A DNA stretch of 64,000 bases from Tretioscincus oriximinensis. Lineage: Eukaryota; Chordata; Lepidosauria; Squamata; Gymnophthalmidae. The notes under the pieces were generated by a model, which was not told the origin of the DNA, searched no databases, and saw nothing but the letters and a program-made list of their open reading frames with translations. The position numbers and the translations under genes are program-made. How positions within the stretch are numbered: position 1 is the stretch's first letter; every line of letters begins with the position of its first letter. The DNA lies in the NCBI GenBank assembly GCA_022410635.1, contig JAJVDF010001207.1, forward strand, positions 210,851 to 274,850, written 5' to 3'. This document shows positions 50,176-62,345 of this stretch, one piece after another.

Positions 50176-50898
50176 GTGGATTTTCTAATAAAGCATAGGA
50201 AGTTCACATATGACTCCCAGCACTGGTCAGATGGTTAACAAGGGCAGTGAAATTGAATTGCAAACTGAGCATGTGTCAGAACTTCATTTCCTCATTAGTC
50301 AGCACATGGATTGAAAGGCTTCTGCTTCATTTGTGAAAGCCTTAAGGTATATATGACAAACCCCTGGATCAGGTGCTTTGGGAATTTATGTTTTAAGACA
50401 GCATATGGAGGATACCTAGTTCACATGAATTGTGTAATTCATCTCTTTAGAAAGGAGCATCTAGGAAACTCATAGTCAATCTTTGATCAAATAATATAGT
50501 AGCTCATTTGTAAACAACTCAAAACGATGCAATAATTTGATACAAATCAATACAGATCTGTTAAGAACGAGTTCTTTTAGAGTAATCCTATTTTCTTCTC
50601 ACCCTTTCCTTGGTTGATTGTTGGGATTTAATAGACGTAATTTACATAGACTTCTTTGAGATGCTCCATATAAGTCAGCATATTTTCCTATCCTTTTACT
50701 CCCAGCTTACTTCTAATTGTTCTGTTGCCATTTAGAAGCTGTCCATCCAGTCATGCCACTCAAGGAGGAAGAGGCAAAAGTTTCATACTAATGCTACTGT
50801 GCCAAAAATATGTTCCCTTTCCCCCTTTTGCCATCTCTAAGGGCCAAAGGCACCATAGCTGTAGCCAGACACAAAGTAAATGCTTTGAATTATTGATT

Positions 50899-51438
50899 AT
50901 GGAACTACAAAAGAATGATCAAGGGTCTGGAGCACCTCCCTTATGAACTCAGATTGCAACGTCTGGGCCTCTTCAGCCTGGAAAGGAGACGTTTGAGGGG
51001 TGATCTGATTGAAGTGTAAAAAATCATGCATGGGATCGACAGGGTGAATAGAGAAAAAATGTTTTCTCTATCACATAACATTAGGACCAGAGGGCACTCC
51101 TTGAAACTGATGGGCAGAAAAGTGAGAACAGACAAAGGCAAGTATTTTTTCACCCAGAGGGTCATCGGCCTGTGGAATTTACTTCCTGAAGAGGTGGTGA
51201 TAGCTAACAGCCTGGATAGTTTCAAGACAGGACTAGACATGTTTATGGACACCAAGAGTATAAATGGGTACTAGGATGGATGTCTGGATGTTGCCTCTGG
51301 GATGGAACAACAGGCAGGACTCCTGAAATACCATTTGCAGGGAATCATGAACAGGTGCATATTTTACTTTCCTCTGTTCAGAATGTGGGACTAGATGGGC
51401 TGTGGCCTGATCCAGTATGGCTCTTCTTATGTTCTTAT
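50899..51438 (+). mobile_element. CR1 LINE 3' end
   Basis: Begins in the last codons of the reverse transcriptase (AAAGAATGATCAAGGGTC), continues with AGGAGACGTTTGAGGGGTGA and the complete 3' UTR, and ends CTTCTTATGTTCTTAT. Shares with 16926 the loss of the K-V-Q-K-R-A-T codons. Confidence 0.9.
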
Positions 51439-52589
51439 TGTTGTGGTTTTTAAAAGGAAACATTCTAAGTTGAGAAATTACCTAAATTTAAGATTGTCAT
51501 GTGATATTTGTTTCTTGAAAGCAGAGCCTACGAACACATAGGGGACTTTAGCTGCTTCTTTAAAGTACAAAGAGAGGAGTTGGGGGGAAGCATGGAAGCC
51601 CTGCAGAGGTAGCCAAATGCAGAGACCACTGAAAGGTCAGCTAGAAAGGTGTTCCTCCATACCCTGAAGCATTAGCAAAATTGACTACTTATAGAGAAGG
51701 TAATGAGGGGGTTAGATCAGCCCCACTGCTGCCCCTGTCCAAAGATCTGTGGGATGCACGATGCTCTCTTCCCATGTTTCTCTGCTATCTGGGGCTGTCT
51801 CTTTCCCTTCTATCTTAGTTGCTTTATCGAGCTGTTCTGGCTGGTAGTTGAGAGCAAAATAGAGAGTGCCATGACCATCTCACACTGCAAATGTGCTCAG
51901 AGAGTTGGGCTGAATGAATGCATTTACTGTGTCCTTTTTCAGTTATTGTTACTCCAGTGTCAGGTTTTATCCTGTTTCAGCAATAGATACAAAGATGGCT
52001 TTATATTCACAACTAATGAAAATTAAATGTCATTAAACAAATTTCAGCAGAATTACCTGAAGCCCAAGGCATAATATTTGACTTATCTTCAAACAGCTGT
52101 TTATTAGGAAGGACTATAGTGGTGTCACAAGTGCTCACCCTGAACAGGAGAGCTGAATAGCAAGAATGGATAATTCAGTAAGGCCCCTGGACGTGTTTCA
52201 AAAAACTATAAGGTATTTCTGTTTTATTTAACAAGACCAGCTTTTAAATGAAATCAAGCCCTGCTGAAATAAGTCGAAGTACTTAAATAAGTTATTTAAG
52301 CTCCCAGGGTAATGATTTTTAAGAGAGAACTACCACAAAGTGCCACTGACAAACTTTCAGCAAAGAATACGTGTGAATTCCTTCTAAGATGACCTGCAGG
52401 AAATGTATTGCTGTTTATAAAATTATGAATTCATCCCTATATAAATGAAAGAACGCCAGTGAACTTTGACCTTCATATTAATGATTTGTATGAGTGTGGT
52501 ACTTTCTATCTTGGCGAATGTACTTCCTTTGCTGAAATTTATCTCTATTATTTAATTACACTGTATGTAATAAAATCATTATGTTAAAA
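51439..52589. other. Gene-free DNA
   Basis: Nothing recognised. Confidence 0.4.
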
Positions 52590-52876
52590 TGGTGAAAAAA
52601 TTGTTTGAAGCAATGTGGATTATCTTTTCTTCCAAAAGAAAGGGTTGGAACCCGGAATAGGGCCTTCTCTGTGGTAACCCCCAGGATTTGGAATAGTCTC
52701 CCCCTCAAAGTACGTCAGTCACCATCTCTGGCCTGGCCTATGGCTGAGAAAACTGCTGTCTCCTCCCCATTTTTAGATGTGGCTGTTTTTAATGTGTTAA
52801 AATTATGATTTTATTGTTAACAGCCCTGAGACCTACGGGTATAGGGCGGTATAAAAATGTAAATAAATAAATAAAA
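52590..52876 (+). mobile_element. L2 LINE 3' end, plus orientation
   Basis: The reading GTRNRAFSVVTPRIWNSLPL is the typical L2 C-terminal segment. It is followed by AACAGCCCTGAGACCTACGG, GTATAGGGCGGTATAAAAAT and an (AAAT)n tail ending at about 52876. Confidence 0.88.
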
Positions 52877-52964
52877 GATGTTTGCTGATCCTTATGACTG
52901 GTGCATAAGATCAGATCTTCTGCTGTAACGGCTCTCAAAAACTAAATCGCAGTTAGACCCTTTT

Positions 52965-53070
52965 CTGAACTAGGCCTTATTCCGGAATATATCTCAGACT
53001 AGAGGCCTGCCATAGACTGCAGTGGCATGCAGATGATGGAATAATGCCCAGTGTGAAAAGAGCCTGAAAA
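52965..53070. repeat. Unnamed repeat family X, copy 3
   Basis: Ends are inverted: TAGGCCTTATTCCGGAATAT on the left and GGAATAATGCCCAGTGTGAA on the right. The middle GGCCTGCCATAGACTGCAGT resembles 34706 and 23470. Confidence 0.5.
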
Positions 53071-53189
53071 ATCTGTATGTTCCCTGCGGAGTGAACTTCC
53101 AGTGATCTCATCTTTCAAAATTATATCTACAGATGATTCGCACTATGTGAGCCATGTGAGAATTTTGAATGTTTTGTCACATTTTCCAC

Positions 53190-53429
53190 GCTGTACAAAT
53201 TTTCGTACAGCAATGGCATGAAATGTCTGTGGGGCCCTGGAAATGACATCATTGGGATGTAACTTCTGGCCTCTGCCTCAGGGAATGGTGCCCAACTGTG
53301 ACACCGCTTCCAGTCATGTCCCAGAAATGATGGCAAAAAAAATTGTGCATGCTTTGCATGCATGTGAACACCCCAAGATTTGTGGGCTCCAGGTTGAGTT
53401 TTCCAGCCGGAAAGCTCCCACCATTGCCT
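53190..53429 (+). repeat. Unnamed repeat family Y, copy 2
   Basis: GGTGCCCAACTGTGACACCG, CTTCCAGTCATGTCCCAGAA and TTGTGCATGCTTTGCATGCA match 49925-50175 in the opposite orientation. A CR1 3' end starts directly after it. Confidence 0.6.
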
Positions 53430-54030
53430 CATAAGAACATAAGAAGAGCCATACTGGATCAGGCCACAGCCCATCAAGTCCAGCATTCTGTGTCACACAG
53501 AGGCCCACCAGATGCACCTGGGCAGTCCGAACAGAGGAAAGCAAAATATGCTCCTGTTCATGACTCCCTGCAAATGGTATTTCAAGAGTCCTGCCTGTTG
53601 CTCCATCCGGGAGCCGACATCCAGACAACTATCCTAGTATCCATTTATACCCTTAGTGTCCATAAACCTGTCTAGTCCTGTCTTGAAACTATCCAAGCTG
53701 TTGGCTACTACAACCTCTTCAGGAAGTAAATTCCACAGGCCGATGACCCTCTGGGTGAAAAAATACTTTCCTTTGTCTGTGCTCACTTTTCTACCCAACA
53801 GTTTTAAGGAGTGCCCTCTGGTCCTTGTGTTGTGTGATAGAGAAAACATTTTTTCTCTATTCACCCTGTCGATCCCATGCATGATTTTGTACACTTCAAT
53901 CAGATCACCCCTCAAACGTCTCCTTTCAAGGCTGAAGAGGCCCAGACGTTGCAGCCTTGCTTCGTAAGGGAGGTGCTCCAGACCCTTGATCATTTTTGTT
54001 GCCCTTTTCTGCTTCTCTAAGTGTTCCATT
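53430..54030 (-). mobile_element. CR1 LINE 3' end, minus orientation
   Basis: Inverted tail ATAAGAACATAAGAAGAGCC, full 3' UTR and the reverse transcriptase C-terminus. On the minus strand it reads [20 protein letters not shown] and [19 protein letters not shown] with no stop, so it is the youngest-looking copy here. Confidence 0.92.
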
Positions 54031-56099
54031 TGAAATAGGAACTTAGCACAAGCATACCCAAAAGCAAGATTGGGTGGTTGATTGGTATGTGAACTTTGAC
54101 AACATTGATCCATTTTGCATCACTGGACAGAAAGCTAATTTTCAACAACTTAGGTTTTAACAACTCCTAGGAATTTTCTGCTTTATGTACTAGGCTAAAG
54201 GTTATGTGTTAATTCTTGTTTGGGATCACCGAAGATTGATGGTGATCTCATGGAGACATTCACATAGTTTAAAGTTTATTTGTCCAATATGGAAGTGATT
54301 TGCCAACTTCTTTTCGGCAGGGAAATGTTAGAAATCAAACTTTCTACTTTCCAACAAGTTTCTGTTATTCATAAACACACTCCACTCAAATAATACAACA
54401 CTCCTGATAAGCAGCAAAAAATGTCTGTTTTAACTTGCAAAACCTTTAATGTCCATAATAAACATCCAGTAATCAGTAATAAATGTGGCAATATGTCTGT
54501 CTATCTGTCATAACAAAATATAAGTATTAAATAATATTAATTACAAAAGCTCTGATTGCTCTGAGATTAGTTTTCTGATGTTTTCATTTTAGGAGGTCAT
54601 TTGATAAACAAAACCTCATTTGTATTATTTGTTTATTTAGTAGTTAAATTTCAGATGCAAGCAACAGAGGATCATGGGCAAATACGTACATTTGACACTG
54701 GCCAGGCATACTGAAAATTAACTGGAAGAGTTTATCTAAATAGCCACTTCAGGAGAGATCACGCTTATGAAAAACACAGGTCAAAGCATTAGAAGTAACT
54801 TGATCAGCTCCTAGAGGCTGCAGGCTGGCTCCCTCCATCTTGATAAAGAGCTTAGTTGCCTTCCTCTTGGAGCCTGCCAGCTGAGCAAGAATAAATGTAA
54901 CGCTTTCCAAGGTGGCGATGGTGGGGAGAGTTACAGGCAGTTCAACAGCAAATTAAACATTTTTATGTACAGCACATGTTATGCATAAAGCCGGAGCCAA
55001 GAGAAGCCAATCGCTGTGCAGCTTTTGCATTACAGGTGTCATATTATTATGGAGCTTGACTATAACTCAATACAGCTTTGTTTGCTTGACAAGGCTAAGC
55101 TACGTGGTGCATCTTTGGAGTAGGTTGGTGGTGAATGCTTTTGAATTCAGAAATATGTTATTACTTATATTGGAGGGGAATTTTTTAAAGCTTTAAAGGG
55201 AGGGAGCCAGTTTGTTCCAACTGTTTATGCTTTGCAAACACTGGCGATTGTGTAACACTTCTAAGGCCTCAGAAAGTTTTCCTGTTTAGCAGGAGCGTCT
55301 TTAACGCTTTTCTTTCATGTCTCTGTAAATCATTCACATCTTTGTGGTTTTTAAGAAATAGCCTCCCTTTCTTTCTTGGGATTGCAGTCTTCAATATGTT
55401 CAGTTTTTGGCATACAGCCACACATGTGAATTATGGGCTCAAGCAGTCAGCTTTGTTGAGCTCCGCCTCTTACTTTTTCAAAAGAAAACACCCTGCTAAT
55501 GTTCAGTGCAGGAAGGAAAGAAAAAAAATCAAGGAAGTTTTACTTCCTTGTGGACCAATGTGCAAACCTGAGAGAGATTAGAGAGTATGAAGAATTTGGA
55601 GAAAAAACTCCCTGATTTATTGCATTAAGAATACAAAGCATGGAAAAAAGGATGTACTTTATAAAATAAACCTTTAATTGTTAAAGAAATTAGTTTATTT
55701 CTACCAACATGAACCACACTAACCTCTGAATATGCTGATTACTTTTCCATTAGCCAGAGGAACCCAAAGTGATCAAATAATCTATAATAAACTCTGTACT
55801 AGTTAAAGTATAAAGTTTGCATAGGCTAAAACAACTTTTGAATTTTACAGGCTGCAGACATCAAAACGGCCTGATTCACACTTGCCATGACATTCATCCT
55901 TGGCACATCATGGTACATTATTCTGTTCCAGAATGTTGTCGGAGGAGCCTGCTGGTCACATCCCACTCCAGGCTAGCACAGGTCCTGTCTTGTTCTATAC
56001 TAATGTACAATATCCCAATAGGCCCAATCCTATGTATCTTGAAATCTAAATGTACAGCTTTGGGTGCTGCATGTATCAATGGCTACTACCAGTTATTGT
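54031..56099. other. Gene-free DNA
   Basis: AT-rich. No gene or identifiable repeat. Confidence 0.4.
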
Positions 56100-56427
56100 C
56101 TCATAAGAACATAAGAGGAGCCCTGCTGAATTGGGCCATCTAGACCAGCATTCTGTCTCACACAGAGGCCCACCAATTTCACCTGGGCAATCTGAACAGA
56201 AGAAGGCAAAATTTACACCCATTCTCAACTCCTTGCAAATGGTATTTCACGACTACTGCCTGTCTCCAAATGGGAGAGGCAGGCAGGATGCATCTAAAAG
56301 CTATTTACATGGAGAGCAGGTGAAATTTTGCTTGAGACGCCCAGAAATCATTGCACTATGGTGAATAGATGCTGGACTAGATGGGCTGTGGCCCAACTCA
56401 GCAGGGCTGTTCTTAGGTTTTTATGGT
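56100..56427. mobile_element. Two CR1 3' ends in inverted arrangement
   Basis: 56100-56265 is a CR1 3' end in minus orientation (ATAAGAACATAAGAGGAGCC). About 56285-56427 is a plus-oriented end (GATGCTGGACTAGATGGGCT, CTCAGCAGGGCTGTTCTTAG). The outer 55-60 bases pair as an imperfect inverted repeat. Confidence 0.75.
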
Positions 56428-57799
56428 CTTTGTTTTACAAGACTCCTGTGATGATCTTTTTTATCTTGTGGAATTGTTACAACTTGCATACATTATTTGA
56501 TCTTAGTGAGTGTGAATCAAAATAAATAATGTACAACATGCATTTTGACCATTTAAGTGCGAGATATAATACAACTTTTCTCTGGCTGAGATACTGGAAG
56601 ATAACAATGTTCCAGCACAATAAGATACTGGAAGACATACTATCTAAATCCAGGCCATCAGTTTGTAATACTGACACCCGATCACTTCATCAGATGAGCG
56701 TTCTCTCTTCACTGGTTTCACAGCTACTATGAAAAGGCCACCAGAATGACTCACCAGGCCCTTAACATTTCTAGTGACCGGTCGTAGAATTTGTTCCAAG
56801 TACCTGTGAACAGCCTGAATCACGTACTTTTGTTTAAAGATCCTGCTTCTGAAGAAGGGATTTTGTCACTGGCTTTTTGTCTGCAACTCTTTTAAAACCT
56901 GTTTATTCTACATTGCGCTAAGGCAAATCTTGTTTGATGTGCTACATTTTGTACACAATTGGCTATCTAATTCGGAAAGAATGTCCACTTCAGAAATAAA
57001 ATAGCCCGCTATAGAAAGATTTATTGTTCTCCACCTGCTCAATTCTCTCCTTATTCCCAGCTCCCTGTCCTGAAGCAATTTACAAGTCATATTCCACGGC
57101 GTGTTGTTCAGGATGTTAGGTATCCGACTCCTCAAGTATCCAATGATATATTTAGATAACCAGAATCTGAGCCCCAGCTGCAGGCCTCTTTTAAACTTCG
57201 TTGCTTATGCTTTTTAGCCCTCCTCTGCCTTATGGACTGCTTAGTCAAATGCATCAAGGAATGTCAGCTGGTAGGCAGGATAACCGATATCAGCTACAAA
57301 TGAGCTCCAGCCAGTTGTCATCTAATTTGGGGATGAACAATAATGCTCACAACTTCACACATCCTTTGCTGTTGATTGTTTTTTGTATTGTATTGCATGA
57401 GTTGTTGTATGTTTTATATCTATTATAGATATTAAAGCATAAAGATAAACTTCAGAAAAAAAGATTATTAGCATGTATGTGGAGATGGTGTTGTCATTCT
57501 GTACCATCAGGTCAAGATTTGCTCCTGGTGTCTATACTAGTTTTTCACTCATTCATTCACTGTGGCAGGTACAGAAGTGTCAGGGTTGACTCCTGGAGTC
57601 TATTTTTATTTATGTGGACACTTGCAAAAGTGTCTGAATCAGCGCCTGGTGTTTAGTCAGGTAAGGAAGTGTTAAAATAAATAAATATAGAAACCAGGAT
57701 TATTTTAAGAATGAATGGAAGTGTCAGGAGTAACTGTTTGATGTGTTCTAGGCTTGTTAAGATTAGGTCAGTTCAATCTGCTCAGTATGGAAAAACTTC
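56428..57799. other. Gene-free DNA with an unassigned Ser/Gln/Asn-rich frame
   Basis: 57201-57371 reads as a plus-strand peptide rich in Ser, Gln, Met and Asn (GLLSQMHQGMSAGRQDNRYQ then LQMSSSQLSSNLGMNN) directly after a TTTTTAG acceptor-like site. I do not recognise the family and see no partner exon. Confidence 0.3.
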
Positions 57800-58280
57800 A
57801 TGTTTATTTCTCTCAGGGATTTCACTCTTTCCCTTACAAAATCAGACTGCAATATCTAGGGGTCTTCAGCCTTGAAAAGTGACATTTATGAGGTGACCTG
57901 ATACATAGGGCAGAAAGAGTGGGTAGATTAGAATCAGGAGTACACTATAAAAGTTGTACAAGAGTTATGGGCTACAAAAAGAAGTACGTTTTCAACTGGA
58001 AGGATATCAGTCTATGGAGTTTGGTACCAGAAGAGATGATGACAGCAACCAGCCTGAATAAAAGATTAGATAAATTCATGAAGGACAGGAGTACAATGAC
58101 TACTAGAATGGATGCCTAGGTTCGAGAGATAGGCAGGATGCCCCTGAAGTCTTGTTTGCAGGAAGTTGAGAGCAAGTGAAGATTTTGTCTTTCTCTTCGG
58201 CTTGAGATGCTCAGAAGAAATTGGTGGGCCAGTGTGAGAAACAGGATGCCGAATTAAGGTTCTTATGTTCTTATTCCTTG
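57800..58280 (+). mobile_element. Old CR1 3' sequence
   Basis: TAGGGGTCTTCAGCCTTGAA, ATGAGGTGACCTGATACATA, TCAACTGGAAGGATATCAGT and the end GGTTCTTATGTTCTTATTCC are a diverged CR1 3' UTR. Confidence 0.7.
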
Positions 58281-58464
58281 GAGGGAACTGCTTATTCTTT
58301 CTAGTTTTTATTTGATCATTCTTTATTTAAATGAGCATTTCAGGTGTTTCAAACTTATTTAGTCCTCTGACAAGTTTATGCACCAGTTTAATAGCCCTGC
58401 TTCACATTTTGGTGTTTAAATATCCCTCTCTAGTTCTAATCACATTTTTATTTTGAGATTTAAA

Positions 58465-58755
58465 ACTAGTAGAATTAAATCATTGGGTCATGGTAATGTA
58501 ACAGGCTCTAGCCCCTCCTCTTCCTCCCTCTCATTCATGCCACCAACCACCCCCTCCTTGCACCCTCTTTCACTTGCTACTTCCTCTTTTCTTTCCCCTT
58601 TACCTTCCTCCCTTATTCCTCCTTCTTTTCTTCTTCCTTTCCTTCTCCCTTCTGTCTTTCCTCCTTCTGCCCCCTCCTTATCCTCCAGCCTTCCGACCCC
58701 CGTCATTAGCCTCTGGAGGCTGCCAAAGTTCTGAGCCCTGTCATTGGTCATTATA
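58465..58755 (+). repeat. CT-rich interspersed repeat family, copy 3
   Basis: Starts ACTAGTAGAATTAAATC, then AACAGGCTCTAGCCCCTCCT, a 180-base polypyrimidine tract, and ends TTAGCCTCTGGAGGCTGCCA, TTCTGAGCCCTGTCATTGGT. The cleanest copy. Confidence 0.65.
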
Positions 58756-59915
58756 CCTCAAAATTGTGGTCTCTTTGATACTCGTTTTATTATATGTACA
58801 GATTAGAATGTCTATAAGTTTAGGATGGCTGTGGATTGAAGGCCAGCAGCAAGCATCAGAGAGACGCAACAATCAAACAGAAATTTTTTCGGATTAGGTC
58901 CCCACAAAATTATTCAGAACCCAGAAGGAATTTATTTTCTTGCCAGTTTCTCTTTTGGGCTCCAAGTATTTTTTGAACTTCTATTCACGAAGCTTCTGTT
59001 AAACTGCAGCTGAAATCAGAATTGTGCTACATATACACCACTGAGCTTATGTAGCAAATCAATTCATACACTAATGTTCCATTATACTTAGCTCAGGTCT
59101 TTCTGTTAATGATTGTTGAAATTTGCTACTACCTCAGTCCACTGAGCCAACACTTTAAGGAAGAGAAAATTCAAAAATCATCTGCATAAGCCAAGTAGAA
59201 ACTTAATCCCAGTATCCCCTAAGTATCATTTCCATCTGCTGAATGCCTATCTGATTTTTCTTTTGTATACAAGCAAAAGCCATTAGACCCTGATTCATCT
59301 ATTCTCCACAAAAGCTCATATACCAAGGGGAGTAGAAGAGGACAAATAACATTTGACCCAGACTCTTAAATATGCCTGTCTAGACATCTATACATCATAG
59401 TACAGTGAGAATAGTTCATAGTAGGTCAGAGCTTTCCAAAACTTCAATTTAACAGTAAGATTGGTGTGAGAGACGCTATGTTGTAATGAATACTTACTGT
59501 ACTTAGTTGTGTCGTTCAATTCATTACATATCTGCCTAACAAGGTTCTCACTGCAAATATCCTGCACTTAAGAATAATTCTGTCACTTCTTGGTATTCCT
59601 TGGCACTAAGGGCCTCCTGTATACAATGCCATCTGTATACAATGGCATTGAGGACTATCAGCATATCAGCAAGGGTGATTAATTTCAGCAGCATACAAAA
59701 GTATGTCACCAAAATGGGTTCCCTGAAGATTCTGAGACTTCACTCTTTGCTGCCTGAAGCTTTTGGAACCTAACTCTGATACATGTGTGAGTTTGGGAGC
59801 TAGTGCAGGGGGTGATTTGGATGGGCACTATCATGGAATCATTTGTGTCCAGACTTTTAAATGCTATTATGTATGTACTAAAAAAAATAATGTAGGAATC
59901 AACGGGTCTGGAGGA
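58756..59915. other. Gene-free DNA
   Basis: Nothing recognised apart from a short repeated word, ATACAATGCCATCTGTATAC, at about 59622-59650. Confidence 0.4.
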
Positions 59916-60012
59916 AACATAAGAGCATAAGAGGAGCCCTGATGAATCGGACCAGAGCCCATCTAGTCTAGCATTCTGTCTCATACAGAGGTCCACCTGG
60001 GCAGTCTGAACT
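59916..60012 (-). mobile_element. CR1 3' end fragment, minus orientation
   Basis: ACATAAGAGCATAAGAGGAG, CCATCTAGTCTAGCATTCTG and GAGGTCCACCTGGGCAGTCT. Confidence 0.8.
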
Positions 60013-60458
60013 GTTGGTTTAAAATGAATTCTTCAAGTTGAAATATTAACTGTAAGTTTTGAACCTCAGACTACCAGGTGCATAGCATCTCAAGCTACCA
60101 GGTGCATATTATTATCTTACCTTGCCTTCTGCCGGTCAAGTAAAGATAAATTGATCATTCCTATTACTATCCGGCTGCTGGCTGAGAAAAAGTTTGGAAA
60201 CTGTGAGTGTTTGTTTTTGATTGCTTCAGAGAGTGCTGGAACTCTGTATCTATTTTTAGGTGAGCTTATTCTTATTAATTGGACACTATTTTTTATTATG
60301 TGTCTATACTGGAACTGTATATATTGTAAATAAATTTGTTGTGCCTTCCTCCTGGAAAGAAGTGCTCCGTGTGGACAGTGTTTATTTTTTTCTCTGGAGA
60401 GGAAGATCTCTATGAGTTACTGAGTTCTGCATGTTTCCAAACTCTGCTAAATTAATCA

Positions 60459-60710
60459 ACATGAACAGAAGAAGCAAAATCTTCATCTTTTTTCAACTCC
60501 CTACAAATGGTGTTTCAGGAATACTGTCTGTTGCTCCAGCTCAGAGGCAGTATCAAGTAGCTGTTTATANGCCTTTGTGTCCGTGAACATAAGAACATAA
60601 GAACATAAGAAGAGCCATACTGGATCTAATCCTATCTTAAATCTATCCAGGCTGCTAGTTACTACCACCCCTTCTGGAAGTAAATTCCACAGACACTGAG
60701 ATCATCTCAC
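60459..60710 (-). mobile_element. Older CR1 3' end with a younger CR1 tail nested inside
   Basis: 60459-60584 and 60627-60710 are consecutive parts of one inverted CR1 3' UTR. Between them lies a fresh CR1 tail of three (GAACATAA) units and AGAAGAGCCATACTGGATC (about 60585-60626). Confidence 0.7.
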
Positions 60711-60750
60711 CACCTCAAACTAGTTCTATGTATGAAGGTGTAATTGCAGA

Positions 60751-60931
60751 ATAGGCTGACCAGATGACCCCTTTCAGGAGGGGTTGAAAACCCGGTTTTG
60801 GGGTGCCTCCCAGTTTTTTCTGAGAATTTTTTTTCCAAAAAGTGTTTTTTTTTCCTCAGAAAAAAACAGGAGGCACCCCAAAAACAGGTTTTCAAACCCA
60901 CCCACCCCCAAATGGATCAACTGGTCAGCCT
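60751..60931. mobile_element. Palindromic MITE with 8-bp flanking duplication
   Basis: A 181-bp near-complete palindrome: ATAGGCTGACCAG at the left and CTGGTCAGCCTAT at the right (the last two bases shared with the flank). Strong inner pairing joins GGGGTGCCTCC and GGAGGCACCCC around a loop near 60840. ATTGCAGA occurs at 60743-60750 and again at 60932-60939, as expected of a target duplication. The ends resemble reptile elements beginning TAGGGTGACCAGA. Confidence 0.8.
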
Positions 60932-60939
60932 ATTGCAGA

Positions 60940-62035
60940 GCATACTTTTGTGGCTGGACACAGGAAGATTCCCATGCCTTCTCGCCCAGTCTCTCACTGT
61001 ATGGATGTTTTCTTTACTATCTCAACTTCTGCTACCTCTGTGCGTGGGGGGTCTGTTGCATGTCCCTCACACCCCAAATCACCATATTGACCCCTATTCT
61101 TCCATCATCACCATCATCATCATCATGCACAGAAAAGCTGTATTGTGCTTCATCACAATTGCAGGATGACAGAGAATGCTTTGGAACAATTGCAACCACC
61201 CTTTTCATCTTTGCAGAATATTGCGACTATGATGCAATGAATGCAAAAATTAATTATAGAGTGGCACTTTTGTGCAAAGTGTAATCCTGAATCAAAAAGA
61301 GGGAACAGAAGATGTGTGAACAACCTGCTATTAGGAGTGTGCAAAACATCATTCTTTATTTAACATTTGAAATGATTTCAAATGCCTCTTTTACATGATG
61401 GGCAATTTTCACCTAGCAACCCTAATGGAGTGAAGAAAATGGAGGATCAAAATAGATGTGATCTAAGAATTCCTTGACATTTAGCATTTAACTGGTTGTG
61501 TTCCATGTGTAAGCTTCTCTTCTGTGAAACAGTGCATCACCTTTACACCAGGCATATCTCATTGCCTCACCACATAAAAGAAAGCAAATAAGAACTTATT
61601 ATAATTGTGCTTTTGCCTTTGTAAGCTTTCCAGAAAATTTTTGGAGAGACCATATTACACCATGTAAACGTGGTAAATTTATAATGACTTTCTACATCTG
61701 GATAAAACATTCCACTTTCATCACTTAATTCTTGGCATTCATGTATTTTTTTCTGCTAGAGGGGAGTGTATTTTTAATTATATTTTTATTTATTAATGTT
61801 GTATTTTATTCTGTTATTTTAGCAAATGAACCATTCTAAGATTTTCTGATGTAAAGCAGAACACAAAGATTTAGTAATAAATGAAGCAGTTGTGGGGAAC
61901 GATGCCTTTTTGAACAAGACGTCCTTATAACTGACTGGGGCAGCAGGTATGGTAGAAGGACTGGGCTTCCATTGGAGGCACACTNTTGCCACAAAAAGGG
62001 TTTTGTCTGTAGTGGATGAAAACAATTGTTTTAAC
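60940..62035. other. Gene-free DNA
   Basis: A short (CAT)n tract lies at about 61100-61126. No gene recognised. Confidence 0.4.
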
Positions 62036-62345
62036 AAATGACTCAGTTGGCTAAGTGCCAGTCTTTCATCTGAGAGATCAGGTTTTGAAGCCCTGAGTCG
62101 GACATGGAGGGGTCAGCGCTTTCTACTAACCTGCAGCTNTAGCCAACCCAGCTATTCAAAAGCAAGAATTGCAAAAAATTGCAACTTACTGTGACTAGAT
62201 AAATGGGAATCACCCCAACATGGTGGGGGAGATAGAATGTAAGTTTTCAAGCAAAAAATAACCTTTATGTGAGAAAAGCAAGGTATAAAAACCTTGCTCC
62301 TGCCATCACTACTACCCTCCTCCTGCTTCTCCTTCTTCTTCCCCA
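62036..62345 (+). mobile_element. tRNA-derived SINE, copy 1
   Basis: The tRNA-like head has a box A-like CTCAGTTGGCTAAGTG and a box B-like GGTTTTGAAGCCC. The core has AGCCAACCCAGCTATTC, AAAGCAAGAATTGC and TAGATAAATGGGAA.CACC, as in squamate SINEs. The tail AGAAAAGCAAGGTATAAAAA is followed by a CT-rich simple sequence. Confidence 0.8.

Noticed and set aside
60707..61284. Similar-looking frames on both strands near 60800 that suggest a duplicated protein
   Set aside because: They arise because the DNA is a palindromic transposable element.
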